From: Phycisphaerales bacterium
GTDB lineage: Bacteria > Planctomycetota > Phycisphaerae > UBA1845 > UTPLA1
NCBI GenBank assembly: GCA_022360095.1
Contig: JAKSDK010000778.1
Coordinates: forward strand, 124,001-188,000
Direction of reading: 5' to 3'
DNA length: 64,000 nt
The notes under the pieces: model-generated
The model's database searches: none
Seen by the model: only the letters and a program-made list of their open reading frames with translations
Told to the model about the DNA's origin: nothing
Translations under genes and position numbers: made by a program
Shown: positions 25,922 to 35,185 of the stretch, one piece after another
How positions within the stretch are numbered: the first letter of the stretch is position 1
How the letters are laid out: every line of letters starts with the position of its first letter

Positions 25922-28900
25922 ATGAACACGAGAATCCGTTTTCTTCTTGGCATTCTGGCCCTTTGGTTTCCGGTGCGGCTGGTGGAGGCCGCACCGGATT
26001 TTGTTTTGCACGATCCAGGCTCGCAGGTTTTTGATCAGCCGTCGGGCGTGACGATGCGAACGCCGCTCTCGCCGCGCGAGGACGAAGGCGTCAATGCGTA
26101 CATCAAGATCGGTCCGTCCTTCACTTACAACGCCGTGGCCGTTTATTACACCGACGACGGGACGGAGCCGCAGGGCTCACTCGGGATTCCACAGCCGGGC
26201 ACACTCGTGCTTCTCAGCTTCGGGCCAAATCAAAATGTGTCGTTCCTTTACAACGAGCCGGGGCAGAATGGCAACGACGATTGGTGGCGCGCCGATTTCC
26301 CGGTGTTCACGCGCGGATACCAAGACAGGATTCGCTACAAGATCGGCGCCTGGGATTCGAACAGTCCGGTTCCGGAAGTTCTTGCCGGGAGCGGGACGAC
26401 CTACGAATGGACGAATCTCCTTGCCTGGCCCGGTGCCGGAAGCGGCTCGCCGACGCCGAACGAGGGCTATCCGCCGGTCCATTTCTGGAAGGAAGAGGGG
26501 GTTGTCGGCAACAACTACATCAACGTCATGGTCGACCAGAATGGATCGGTGTATGACATTTATTATCCGTCGGCCGGTTGTGTGCAGGGGATGAGCACGA
26601 AGAACGAGGGTTACGCGGACGGATTGGACACGTTTCCGCCGGGCTTGCCCTTGGACCATCGAGGGCAGATGAACCTCAATCAGGCACTGTGCGGCATCCG
26701 CGTCGACGGTTTGACTTATTGGCTCAGCAATGAGACCGGCGGAGACTTCACGGACGTCACTCAGTCTTACATCGACGACACAAATGTCATCGAGACGTCA
26801 CAACGGCTCGTTGCGAACGGCAACAACATCCTCGTGGAGCAAAGCGATTTTTCGCCGAAGGACATTGTCTTTCCGAATGATGACGGCGGGCAACCCAATC
26901 GAGGCATTTACGTCAAGCGCGTCGTGTTGACCAACAACGGGCCATCGGCGAAGACGGTCAATTTCTACTTGTTCACCGATTACGCCTTGAACGGCGGGGA
27001 CGGCTTCGACGGGACCTTTACCGACGCATCGCGCGGTGCGATGGTCGGTTTTGACAACACATTTCGAATGACTTCCGGCAGCGGCGAATACAATCCGACG
27101 ACTTTTTCCGACTATGAAAAGAATGTGTCGGTCTACATCGCCGCAGCGCTAAAATCAGTCGCTAGCATCGGCGGCGCCGCTGGTCAACCGGCGCAGGATT
27201 ATTGGAGTGATACGAGCAGTGATCAGGGATTGGGTTGGAGCGGCGTTCAGATCGAGCTGCCGGTCGGTGTCTCGAAAGAAGTTAATATCGCATTCGTCGG
27301 TGGTTTCGACGCCGTGGCCGGCGCGACGGGAACGTACGATTATTTCATCGAAAATGCACTGGACTGGTTTCAGGCCAACAGCATGAGCATGGCGCAGACC
27401 GCGACGGAAAACTATTGGTCGGATTGGCTGGCCGTCGGTGTCACCATCGATGTCCCGGATGATCGTTACGACGAAACTTTCCGGCGCGGTTTGCTGGCGA
27501 CGGCATTGCATCTCGACGGTAAGAACGGCGGAATCATCGCCGGGATGCACAATGGCGCGTATCCGTTTGTTTGGCCCCGTGATGCGGCATGGGCAGCCAT
27601 CACACTGGCTCGTGCCGCGCATGTTGACGATGCGAAGAATATCTTCGGCTTCCTGCGAGATGTGGCCTTTCGTGACGTGGAAGGCTGGGGGCGCAAAGGT
27701 TTCTGGAAGCAGAAGTACTCGACCGACGGTTACACGATTTGGGGCACGCCGCAAGTGGACGAAACTTCATGTTATCCCTGGGGCATCAAGTACATTTATG
27801 ACGTGACCGGGGAGATCAGTTTTCTTGACGGGCATTACGACGAGGTCTTTGAAGCGTCAATCGCGTCGAGCACCGATAGCACGGTGGACAGCCGTCTTCG
27901 TTATGAGGAGGCGGTCGATCTGGTTTTTTCGATGAACCTGTGGGAGGATTCGTTCGACGTCTTCAATTATTCGAATGCCTCGGTGATCCGAGGGCTGGAG
28001 GACGCGGCTCACATCGCCACGATTCTGGACCAGAACGTCTGCCCCGGCGGGCCCGGAACGTGTGGCTATCATACGGATGCCGCCAATTTCACGAACACGG
28101 CCAACGCCATTCGCGGCGGGCTCGATGCACGGCTCGCCTGGGACGGCGAGAACACGGACATGTCCCAGGTCGGAATTACCTATCCGTTTGAGATTTACCC
28201 TCCGGGTCATTCACGAATTGAACACATCATGGATCGCATCAATGGCGTGGCCACGGACGGTTTCGGCAATACTCAGCCGCTGATGAACTTTGCTTCAAAC
28301 GGCGAGTGGGAAGGGCTGGTCAATCGTTACTGGGGCGACGGCTATTGGCACAACACTTCTGGGCCGAATGCCAATGCAAGCCCCTGGTTCCTGACGACGA
28401 TGTGGTACGGTTATTACTACGCCATGCGCCAGGACATCAACCCGGGCAAGAGTGACATTGACAATCATAAATTTCGAATGGATCTGTTGCTTGATCGTCT
28501 TGGTCCAATCGGCTTTGGCGCGGAACAGATCGGGCCGAGTAACAGTCTTCTCTATCCGGGGCAGACGGACTTCCTGCTTCAAACCGCCTGGCCGAACGCC
28601 TGGGAGTCGATGTCGTTTTTTGTGGATGCGATGATGGTCTTTCTCGACTACGCGCCCGACGCGCCCGGCAACACCCTGCGCGTCGAGCCGAAGCTTCCCA
28701 CCGACTGGTCTATGATGACGTTCAACAACCTGAGACTCGGAGATCACCGGATCAATGTCACTTGCGAGGAGGCCGACGGCATTCATCGTAACACGTTCAC
28801 GAACGTCACAGGCAATGCCGTGGGCTATGACACTCACATTCGCGTGCCGTTCGGCTCGACTGTGATCGCGGTCACGCAGGACGACACGCAAGGTTGCAAC

Positions 28901-29182
28901 TCGGTGGCTTTCTCCCACGATCCGGCGACGGGGCGCGTGCATGTTTCCGGAGCGTTGGATACGGGTCCGGGCAACGTTACAACGGTTCGAGCCCACTTCG
29001 GCCTTCGCGGTGACTTCGATGTCTTGAACGGTGTGGATCTTGCCGACTTGCCGGTTTTGGTGGATGTTCTGTTGGGGGCGACGTCGGATTGCGCGGCGCT
29101 GGCCGTCGCCGACATGGATGGCGACGGGCAACGTAACGGGGATGACATTCAACTGTTCATCGACGCGCTGCTCGGACCGTAG
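25922..29182 (+). CDS. Secreted GH15-like glucoamylase/glucodextranase with dockerin-like C-terminus
   Basis: 1086 residues. A signal peptide (to VEAAPD) is followed by an N-terminal beta-domain and a GH15 N-terminal super-sandwich (NYINVMVDQNGSVYDIYYPS). The (alpha/alpha)6 catalytic domain follows, with YPFVWPRDAAW, CYPWGIKYIYD, the probable general acid in NLWEDS (Glu675) and the probable general base in GAEQIG (Glu868). GH15 enzymes cut glucose from the ends of starch or dextran. The last 60 residues contain two dockerin-type calcium loops (GDFDVLNGVDLADL and ADMDGDGQRNGDDIQ) and end in DALLGP. No Shine-Dalgarno site precedes the ATG. A weak -10 (TTTACT) 8 nt upstream makes a leaderless start possible. 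Confidence 0.87.
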   Translation: MNTRIRFLLGILALWFPVRLVEAAPDFVLHDPGSQVFDQPSGVTMRTPLSPREDEGVNAYIKIGPSFTYNAVAVYYTDDGTEPQGSLGIPQPGTLVLLSFGPNQNVSFLYNEPGQNGNDDWWRADFPVFTRGYQDRIRYKIGAWDSNSPVPEVLAGSGTTYEWTNLLAWPGAGSGSPTPNEGYPPVHFWKEEGVVGNNYINVMVDQNGSVYDIYYPSAGCVQGMSTKNEGYADGLDTFPPGLPLDHRGQMNLNQALCGIRVDGLTYWLSNETGGDFTDVTQSYIDDTNVIETSQRLVANGNNILVEQSDFSPKDIVFPNDDGGQPNRGIYVKRVVLTNNGPSAKTVNFYLFTDYALNGGDGFDGTFTDASRGAMVGFDNTFRMTSGSGEYNPTTFSDYEKNVSVYIAAALKSVASIGGAAGQPAQDYWSDTSSDQGLGWSGVQIELPVGVSKEVNIAFVGGFDAVAGATGTYDYFIENALDWFQANSMSMAQTATENYWSDWLAVGVTIDVPDDRYDETFRRGLLATALHLDGKNGGIIAGMHNGAYPFVWPRDAAWAAITLARAAHVDDAKNIFGFLRDVAFRDVEGWGRKGFWKQKYSTDGYTIWGTPQVDETSCYPWGIKYIYDVTGEISFLDGHYDEVFEASIASSTDSTVDSRLRYEEAVDLVFSMNLWEDSFDVFNYSNASVIRGLEDAAHIATILDQNVCPGGPGTCGYHTDAANFTNTANAIRGGLDARLAWDGENTDMSQVGITYPFEIYPPGHSRIEHIMDRINGVATDGFGNTQPLMNFASNGEWEGLVNRYWGDGYWHNTSGPNANASPWFLTTMWYGYYYAMRQDINPGKSDIDNHKFRMDLLLDRLGPIGFGAEQIGPSNSLLYPGQTDFLLQTAWPNAWESMSFFVDAMMVFLDYAPDAPGNTLRVEPKLPTDWSMMTFNNLRLGDHRINVTCEEADGIHRNTFTNVTGNAVGYDTHIRVPFGSTVIAVTQDDTQGCNSVAFSHDPATGRVHVSGALDTGPGNVTTVRAHFGLRGDFDVLNGVDLADLPVLVDVLLGATSDCAALAVADMDGDGQRNGDDIQLFIDALLGP

Positions 29183-29204
29183 TCTTTGTATTACAACATA
29201 TTTA

Positions 29205-29340
29205 GGGCGGGCTCTGCCCGCCGCGACTGTCGATGCATGTACGCCTTGCTGGCGACGGGTGGCATGCCCAAGCCGAAGGCGCGGGCATGGTGTAAGCTTA
29301 GGGACGAACATGGCCGCACTTCGCTTGGCCATGCCACCCG
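29205..29340. repeat. Intergenic nested inverted-repeat element
   Basis: Between the GH15-like and second GH31 genes. A short hairpin GGCGGGC/GCCCGCC (29206-29212 with 29216-29222) is followed by an 11-bp arm CGGGTGGCATG (29256-29266). That arm pairs perfectly with CATGCCACCCG (29330-29340). The enclosed 63 nt hold CATGGCC/GGCCATG and GGGCATG segments able to form inner stems. The layout resembles a branched RNA or a mobile intergenic repeat. Its role is unknown. Confidence 0.55.
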
Positions 29341-29379
29341 GCCGCTTCTGACGGGCGCGCCTCTGATCGGAGTGATAGG

Positions 29380-31956
29380 ATGAGCAGTTTTCAGAAAATC
29401 GATCTTCAACACGTTTCACTACTCATCATCTCGTGGTTCATCTTGCCGACCGGTTGCCAGTCGGGCGAAAGATCGCGTGTCTACCGCGCGCATTATGAGG
29501 CTGACGGTCGCTATTTGACGGTTGAGGTTCTGGATGACGATCTCATCCACTTCGAATTGACGGAGCGCGCCCCGAATGCGGAGGGACCATCACGGATCTA
29601 CACGACACCCATGGTGTTCAAAACAGATTACAACGGACCATCGGTCATTCGAGACGACGGCGACGGAACACTGGAAACGCGCGATGTGCGCGTCGAGGTC
29701 AATCAAGCGACACTGTCCGTGGCCGTGACAGACAAGTCCGGTCCATCCGATGTCAGGCTGACAACATTGTCGCCGCTGGATGTCGAGGGAGATAAGCAGG
29801 GTTTGGCGATTGCGCGGCATCAGATGCAGCACGCCTACGGCCTGGGCGAGCAGTTTGGCGCGCCGGGTGAGCCCAATGGGAACTGGGTCGGCCGGCTCCG
29901 CGCGCCGGGCAACGAATTCGGCAACAAGCTGGTGAACTTCGAGGAGGGAGCCGGCAGTGTCGGCAATGCTCAGTTTCCGGTTCTTTATGCATTGGGTCCT
30001 GCGACCGACGGCTATGCGCTTTTTGTCGACCATCTCGACGCGCAGCGCTGGGATTTCGTGAAAAGCGACTGGACCATGGAAATGAGAGGGGAGGCGCTTC
30101 GATGGTATGTGATGACCGGTCCGAACCTCGTCGACTTGAGACGGGACTATATGGAACTGGTTGGCAGGCCGCCAGTGCCGCCGAAGAAGATGTTCGGTTT
30201 GTGGATTTCGGAATACGGATACGACGACTGGTCAGAGCTGGACGATAAGCTTCGGACGCTCCGGGCCAATCGTTTTCCTGTCGACGGTTTCGTCTTGGAC
30301 CTGCAGTGGTTCGGCGGCATCGTTTCGGAGTCGGAGTCGACGCAAATGGGGTCGTTGACCTGGGACACGGCGCGTTTTCCCAATCCGGCGCAGAAGATTC
30401 GGCAATTGAGGGAGCGGCATGGCGTCGGCCTGATCGCCATCGAGGAGTCTTATGTTGGCCGTGGTCTGCCGGAGCACGACACGCTTTGGAGATGGAAGTT
30501 TCTGGCAAGCAAAGGCGGTGATGATGAGCCGGTTTTTTTCTCGACCTGGTGGGGTGCGGGGGGCATGCTGGACTGGACGAATCCTGTTGCCGCCGACTAT
30601 TGGCACGATCTTAAACGCCGCCCGCTGATTGCGGACGGGCTGCTCGGCCATTGGACGGATTTGGGCGAGCCGGAGCAGTTCGATCCGAGCGCACGGTATC
30701 ACGGTTTTCCCGATCTGAATAAGAACAAACATCGCGATGTTCACAACATTTACAATTTTCGCTGGGCTGAAAGCATCCATCGAGGTTATGAGCGTAATAA
30801 AGTGAAGCGCAGGCCGTTTATCATGTCGCGTTCGGGCACGTCGGGCATTCAAAGGTTCGGCGCCGGTATGTGGTCGGGAGATATCGGTTCGCGACTGAGC
30901 CAACTCGCGGCCCACTTCAACGTTCAAATGCATATGTCGTTTTCGGGCATCGATTATTTCGGCGCAGACATCGGGGGATTCAAACGCTGGTCGTTGGACG
31001 GTGATCTGGACGAGATGTATACGCAGTGGTTTGCCAATGGCGCGGCGCTCGATATCCCGGTCCGGCCGCATACGGCGAACACGGAGAACAAGCATGAAAC
31101 CGCTCCGGACCGTGTCGGCCACCTGAAAAGCAACCTGGAAAACATCCGCGGGCGCTACGAGTTGACGCCTTACCTGTATTCTCTGGCGCATCGTGCCTAT
31201 CTCTACGGCGACCCGGTGATGCCGCCTTTGGTTTTTTATGATCAGGGCGATCCGGCCGTCCGTGACATGGGCGATCAGAAACTCATCGGGCGCAACGTGC
31301 TGGCGGCGACGGTTTCCCGTTATGGGCAGGCCGAGCGAGACGTGTATCTGCCGGCAGGAGGATGGGTCAACTATCACACGAACCGTTGGCACAAGAGTCG
31401 CGGCCAGTGGGTACGGAAGCTCCCGCTTTTGATCGATGGAACATTCAAGCTTCCGATGTTCGTTCGAGCCGGCGCAATTCTGCCGCAGATGTACGTCGAT
31501 GAAAAAACGATGAACGTGACGGGCGAACGCCTGGATGGCAGCCGACGGGATGAGCTCATCGTACGGGTGTATGCGGATTCCTCACCAAGTGAGTTTACGC
31601 TCTATGAGGATGACGGGGAGACGATCGAGTATCAAAGCGGAGTCCTTCGCACGACGATTATTTCGCAAGTCCTGTCGGATCGTCGTGTCAAGGTGAGGAT
31701 CGATCGTTCCCGCGGAACTTATGAAGGAGCTTTGACATCGCGTGATAACGTCGTAAAACTGATCACGAACTCCCTTGGCGGATGTGCATCGGTCAAGGTG
31801 AATGGTGAGACACTGAAGTCGTTTTCTTCTCGTGATGATTTTGAGGCGGCGGATCGTGGCTGGCATCAGGTGGGGCGCCATCTCATCGTGGCGAAATCGG
31901 GCCGCTTGAACGTTAAGAAACCCAAGAACTTCGTGTTCGATTTTAAGACCAAGTGA
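29380..31956 (+). CDS. GH31 glycoside hydrolase, lipoprotein
   Basis: 858 residues. The N-terminal signal ends in the lipobox LPTGC, so the enzyme should be anchored in a membrane facing outward. An N-terminal sandwich (HAYGLGEQFGAPGEPNGNW) is followed by the GH31 barrel: GLWISEYGYDDWSEL, VDGFVLDLQWFGG, the nucleophile in HWTDLGEPE (Asp427) and acid/base in MWSGDIGS (Asp501), then SGIDYFGADIGGF. The distal C-terminal sandwich contains EFTLYEDDGET. WTDLGEPE is typical of alpha-glucosidase and alpha-xylosidase subgroups. It differs clearly from the other GH31 protein, which has no lipobox, so the two are not recent duplicates. It follows the GH15-like gene by 197 nt. Confidence 0.92.
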   Translation: MSSFQKIDLQHVSLLIISWFILPTGCQSGERSRVYRAHYEADGRYLTVEVLDDDLIHFELTERAPNAEGPSRIYTTPMVFKTDYNGPSVIRDDGDGTLETRDVRVEVNQATLSVAVTDKSGPSDVRLTTLSPLDVEGDKQGLAIARHQMQHAYGLGEQFGAPGEPNGNWVGRLRAPGNEFGNKLVNFEEGAGSVGNAQFPVLYALGPATDGYALFVDHLDAQRWDFVKSDWTMEMRGEALRWYVMTGPNLVDLRRDYMELVGRPPVPPKKMFGLWISEYGYDDWSELDDKLRTLRANRFPVDGFVLDLQWFGGIVSESESTQMGSLTWDTARFPNPAQKIRQLRERHGVGLIAIEESYVGRGLPEHDTLWRWKFLASKGGDDEPVFFSTWWGAGGMLDWTNPVAADYWHDLKRRPLIADGLLGHWTDLGEPEQFDPSARYHGFPDLNKNKHRDVHNIYNFRWAESIHRGYERNKVKRRPFIMSRSGTSGIQRFGAGMWSGDIGSRLSQLAAHFNVQMHMSFSGIDYFGADIGGFKRWSLDGDLDEMYTQWFANGAALDIPVRPHTANTENKHETAPDRVGHLKSNLENIRGRYELTPYLYSLAHRAYLYGDPVMPPLVFYDQGDPAVRDMGDQKLIGRNVLAATVSRYGQAERDVYLPAGGWVNYHTNRWHKSRGQWVRKLPLLIDGTFKLPMFVRAGAILPQMYVDEKTMNVTGERLDGSRRDELIVRVYADSSPSEFTLYEDDGETIEYQSGVLRTTIISQVLSDRRVKVRIDRSRGTYEGALTSRDNVVKLITNSLGGCASVKVNGETLKSFSSRDDFEAADRGWHQVGRHLIVAKSGRLNVKKPKNFVFDFKTK

Positions 31957-31980
31957 AAACGGCCACGCCAGCCGATGTTG

Positions 31981-31999
31981 GGCGCGGGTGCCACGCGCC
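31981..31999. terminator. Hairpin between convergent genes
   Basis: GGCGCG (31981-31986) pairs with CGCGCC (31994-31999) around a 7-nt loop, in the 50 bp between the convergent GH31 and GH57-like genes, followed by ATTT. It is a weak bidirectional terminator candidate. Confidence 0.4.
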
Positions 32000-32006
32000 A
32001 TTTACG

Positions 32007-35000
32007 CTATCCGCCGAACAGGGCGGTCAGAAACATCTGAATATCGCTGCCGTCTGGTATGCCGCTGTCGTTCATGTCTGATGCGATGGCGGACCGCGTC
32101 TCTGGATCAAGTCCGAGAAGGGCATCGACGAAACAGGGAACGTCGTTCGGATCGACTCGCCAGTTACCGGTGCAATCCCCTTTGAGAATCGTCTTGAAGG
32201 CGACGTATTCGCCCGCGTCGATGTTTCCGTCATCGTTTTGGCTTGCAGGCACTTGGGACGCGGACAGCAGTGCGCCACCGTCGGCCGACGAGTATACGGC
32301 GACCGTGAGGTGGATGGTTTCAGGTATTGAACCATAATGCTCGGCGAGATTGATCGTCCCCTCGAGGACGCCGCCGTTGAGTCCGGTCATGGCTTCGGTC
32401 GTGCCCGCGGCATCGAACCAGCCTTCAAAATCGTTGTCGTTTTCGTCCGCGAGAAAGGCGTCCCATCCTGCGACCTGGCCGACCTTTGCCCATGGCGCTG
32501 ATGTTAGCGACGCGGGGACTTCGGCCACGAAGATGAAGTGATCGTTTCCTTCGCCCGCGTCATCGGTTGCGACATACAGGACGTCTCCTTTGACACCCGC
32601 CCAGAGTGACAGGCCGTTGTTGCTTGCAACTGGGCTTGCATCCGTGTCGAGCGTGCCATCCATTTGCCACTGTTTCTGCGGGGAGCCCCCGAGCACATTG
32701 AAGTGCCAGTCCTGGCCGTTGTTGTTGTCCCAGGCGCCGGCGCCGTCATTGAACGCGAGGTCAAGCTGATTCGCCGTCGCCGAGATTGGCACGTTTGCAT
32801 GCCAGACGGACTCGGCGGCATTCCAATTCATCGCCGGATCGGGAGCCAAGACGGTGGACCAGTTGTCGAATCCGACATGCAGGTAGACCTGGGCGGCGCC
32901 GTTGAGCGGTCTGTTCGCCGGATCGTATGAGACGGACGCCATCTGTCCCGCCTGGGCAGGGTCGGGTTCGACGGTCACGGCATCGTCACCGGGCCCGCCG
33001 CTGCCGGAGCCGTCGCCGATGAACACATGCTGAATGGGGCTCTTTCGAGTATGGCCTCTGCCGTCCGTCGCCTCGACGTAGTAGTCGACCAGGACGCTGT
33101 TGAGCTCCGTCACTTCGACGTAATACTGATCGGCGATGTAGGCGGGCATTTCAAAGAAGTTGATTGTCGGGTCGTTGTGAACGTTTCCGGCGGGAAACGT
33201 CCGTCGGGTCATGGCCAGGCTCTGCCATGCTCCGACCTCCGGGCCGCCGGCATAAGTTTCGTTCTGGATACTGTCGAGCGGATTCGTTCCGTCGGTGTCC
33301 ACGCGATACTTCAGTGTCACTGTTGTGACATCCGAGACGTCATAGACGAATGTCCATATCCAGAAATCTCCGTCCGACAGGAACTGGGTGTAGCCGTATT
33401 GCGGGCCGAAGTTTGCCGAGCCGGGGTTCCACGGATGGCGTTGGGGAATCCAGATGGTAGGCGGCGTCGCGTCGAGCGAGCCGTCTCCGATGATCGTGTC
33501 TGCGTGCTCGACGGCTTCGTTGCAGGCGACCGCTGGTTTGACCTCGAAGTCGAGGGAGGTGCCGAAGTACATGTATCCTGAGTTGAGCGCCCCGAGAAAA
33601 TAATGCCAGGCGCGCTCTGCAGCGGACGTCGTTCCGTCCGGGTGCAGGATTTTGTTGATGTCCACGCCGCCGGCGATTTGTTCCGCCGTGTCCACCCGGT
33701 TTTGGGCGGCCGTGATCACGGCCCAGTTTCGCTCGTCTTCGGCCCAGCCGTTTGGGATGTCGATCTGACCGGACGCGTCGACCAGGGGCCAGTTCCAGTT
33801 GAGCATGATCGGCGAACCGAAATCGCCGTCCGCATTCACCCATGCGCCGTCTTCGACGTGCACGATGTCGTCCGCAGGCACCGGATGGTCGGCCAGGTAT
33901 TCCTCGACGACCGTCGTCGTGTAGCCGGCGGCTTGTGCTGCGTGACTCAGGTTGGGCGTCGCTTCCATGTAATAACTGAAACCGCCTCCCCAGGCGTTGT
34001 CGCCGTCGTGGGCAAGGACGACGAGCATCGGTCGTGCAGGGTCGTTCAGCGTTTCGAGGGTGTCGAAATGCCCGAGCCCGATCGGCGCGAAGCCGTCTTC
34101 CCATCCGATTCCCTGTGCACACGGCACGGCGATGATTTCATAGGGCGTGCCGGTCTCCGGATTGATGTATTGGGTTCGATGGGGCGTGTAGCCAAAGGGG
34201 TAGGCTTCGGCAGGTCCGCAGCCCCGCGAGATGCTGAGTCGATAGTAGTTGCCTTGCGCGAGGTTGAGTTGGTCGGCGGCGTTCGGCGGATCGCAATTCA
34301 CGCCGCCGCTTCCGAAGACGACGGGGAAGTCCGCGCAGGCTCGGGACAGATGCTCTCCACTGACGAACACCCAGTCGATGCCTTCTTCGGCGAGCACCTG
34401 GATGAGGCGCGTACTGAATGCCATTTCCGGAGGGAACATTCCTTTGGAGATTCCCGGCGACGTGCCCCAGGCATCGGCGTAGGCGGCCTTATAGAGCTGG
34501 ATCTCCTTGCGAACGGTGCTCTCGTCGCAGAGTGGGAGCAACGGATGGTGAAATGGAAAGACAACGATGTCACAGCGCGGCTTCGATTGCCCGACGGTGT
34601 TCCAGTTTCGCGCTTCACGTAACCAGGAAAACCAGTTCGAGCCATATCCGAGTTGGCCGGCCGTGGCGAGGCTTTGCACGTTTTCGATGAGCCCTCCGGA
34701 GTAACTGATCTGTGCGCCGGCCTCGGAGTGTGCGAGCATGGCAGCAATGCTGTCGCGCGCTCGATATTGGTAGACGGCCACACGATCCGCCAAGCCGAAA
34801 ATGTCTCGGAGGTTGTTTTCGGGATGTGTCGCCCCGGCGTCGGTGCGGAGGATGGATCGCCAGGCGGTTTCGTAACGGTCCTGACCGGACGTTTGCTGAT
34901 CGGGCCAGTAGATCGGTTGTTCGAGATGCCAGAGGTAGGTGTAATGGAGTTTCTCGGCCCTGGCTGCGGATTGGAACCCAAGCAGGGTCAATAAAAGCAA

Positions 35001-35030
35001 CGTACATTGTCGGGCGATTTTCAGCGGCAT
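32007..35030 (-). CDS. Secreted GH57-like enzyme with starch-binding module and dockerin-like end
   Basis: 1007 residues from an ATG with a GGGGAGG ribosome-binding site; the longer frame to 35165 overlaps the promoter and operator. A signal peptide (to ARA|EK) precedes a GH57-type barrel: LWHLEQPIYWPD (motif 1, 33-44), SYSGGLIENV, the probable nucleophile in FPPEMAF (Glu202) and the acid in VLAHDGDNAWGG (Asp342/Asp344). Family members normally read HQP in motif 1, here EQP. Later come Fn3-like regions and a CBM25-like starch-binding domain (VYLHVGFDNWS, WDNNNGQDWHF). A DOMON/CBM9-like domain and two dockerin loops (GDCTGNWRVDPNDV, SDMNDSGIPDGSDIQ) complete it. Likely an extracellular amylase or pullulanase. 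Confidence 0.85.
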   Translation of the reverse strand: MPLKIARQCTLLLLTLLGFQSAARAEKLHYTYLWHLEQPIYWPDQQTSGQDRYETAWRSILRTDAGATHPENNLRDIFGLADRVAVYQYRARDSIAAMLAHSEAGAQISYSGGLIENVQSLATAGQLGYGSNWFSWLREARNWNTVGQSKPRCDIVVFPFHHPLLPLCDESTVRKEIQLYKAAYADAWGTSPGISKGMFPPEMAFSTRLIQVLAEEGIDWVFVSGEHLSRACADFPVVFGSGGVNCDPPNAADQLNLAQGNYYRLSISRGCGPAEAYPFGYTPHRTQYINPETGTPYEIIAVPCAQGIGWEDGFAPIGLGHFDTLETLNDPARPMLVVLAHDGDNAWGGGFSYYMEATPNLSHAAQAAGYTTTVVEEYLADHPVPADDIVHVEDGAWVNADGDFGSPIMLNWNWPLVDASGQIDIPNGWAEDERNWAVITAAQNRVDTAEQIAGGVDINKILHPDGTTSAAERAWHYFLGALNSGYMYFGTSLDFEVKPAVACNEAVEHADTIIGDGSLDATPPTIWIPQRHPWNPGSANFGPQYGYTQFLSDGDFWIWTFVYDVSDVTTVTLKYRVDTDGTNPLDSIQNETYAGGPEVGAWQSLAMTRRTFPAGNVHNDPTINFFEMPAYIADQYYVEVTELNSVLVDYYVEATDGRGHTRKSPIQHVFIGDGSGSGGPGDDAVTVEPDPAQAGQMASVSYDPANRPLNGAAQVYLHVGFDNWSTVLAPDPAMNWNAAESVWHANVPISATANQLDLAFNDGAGAWDNNNGQDWHFNVLGGSPQKQWQMDGTLDTDASPVASNNGLSLWAGVKGDVLYVATDDAGEGNDHFIFVAEVPASLTSAPWAKVGQVAGWDAFLADENDNDFEGWFDAAGTTEAMTGLNGGVLEGTINLAEHYGSIPETIHLTVAVYSSADGGALLSASQVPASQNDDGNIDAGEYVAFKTILKGDCTGNWRVDPNDVPCFVDALLGLDPETRSAIASDMNDSGIPDGSDIQMFLTALFGG

Positions 35031-35071
35031 GGTTTGAACGACCTCCCCTCGATATTGTAGAGATCTTATGC

Positions 35072-35083
35072 TAAAACATTTTA
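35072..35083. promoter_or_regulatory. LacI-type operator candidate before the GH57-like gene
   Basis: TAAAACATTTTA differs from the site at 25900-25911 at a single central base. It lies 42 nt upstream of the GH57-like ATG. On the minus strand it falls between a possible -35 (TTCAAT) and -10 (CATAAG). Confidence 0.45.
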
Positions 35084-35171
35084 TCAGTATTGAATTGGCG
35101 GAGCAAGTACACCTGCTGCATGGAAGGAGGCTCAGGCCATCCGGGAATCTCCCATCGCGCATCAAACGACT

Positions 35172-35177
35172 TATACT
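35172..35177 (+). promoter_or_regulatory. -10-like box just before rnhA
   Basis: TATACT ends 8 nt before the rnhA ATG at 35186. There is no Shine-Dalgarno sequence in the gap and no clear -35. It fits the leaderless pattern seen at surE and prpB. Confidence 0.35.
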
Positions 35178-35185
35178 TCGCGGTC

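Noticed and set aside
30232-31392. 386-codon minus-strand open frame inside the second GH31 gene
   Set aside because: Antisense shadow of a conserved glycosidase; composition is Arg/Pro/His-rich and unlike the real proteins.
33603-34622. 339-codon plus-strand frame inside the GH57-like gene
   Set aside because: Antisense shadow; the minus-strand product carries signal peptide, catalytic motifs and a dockerin.
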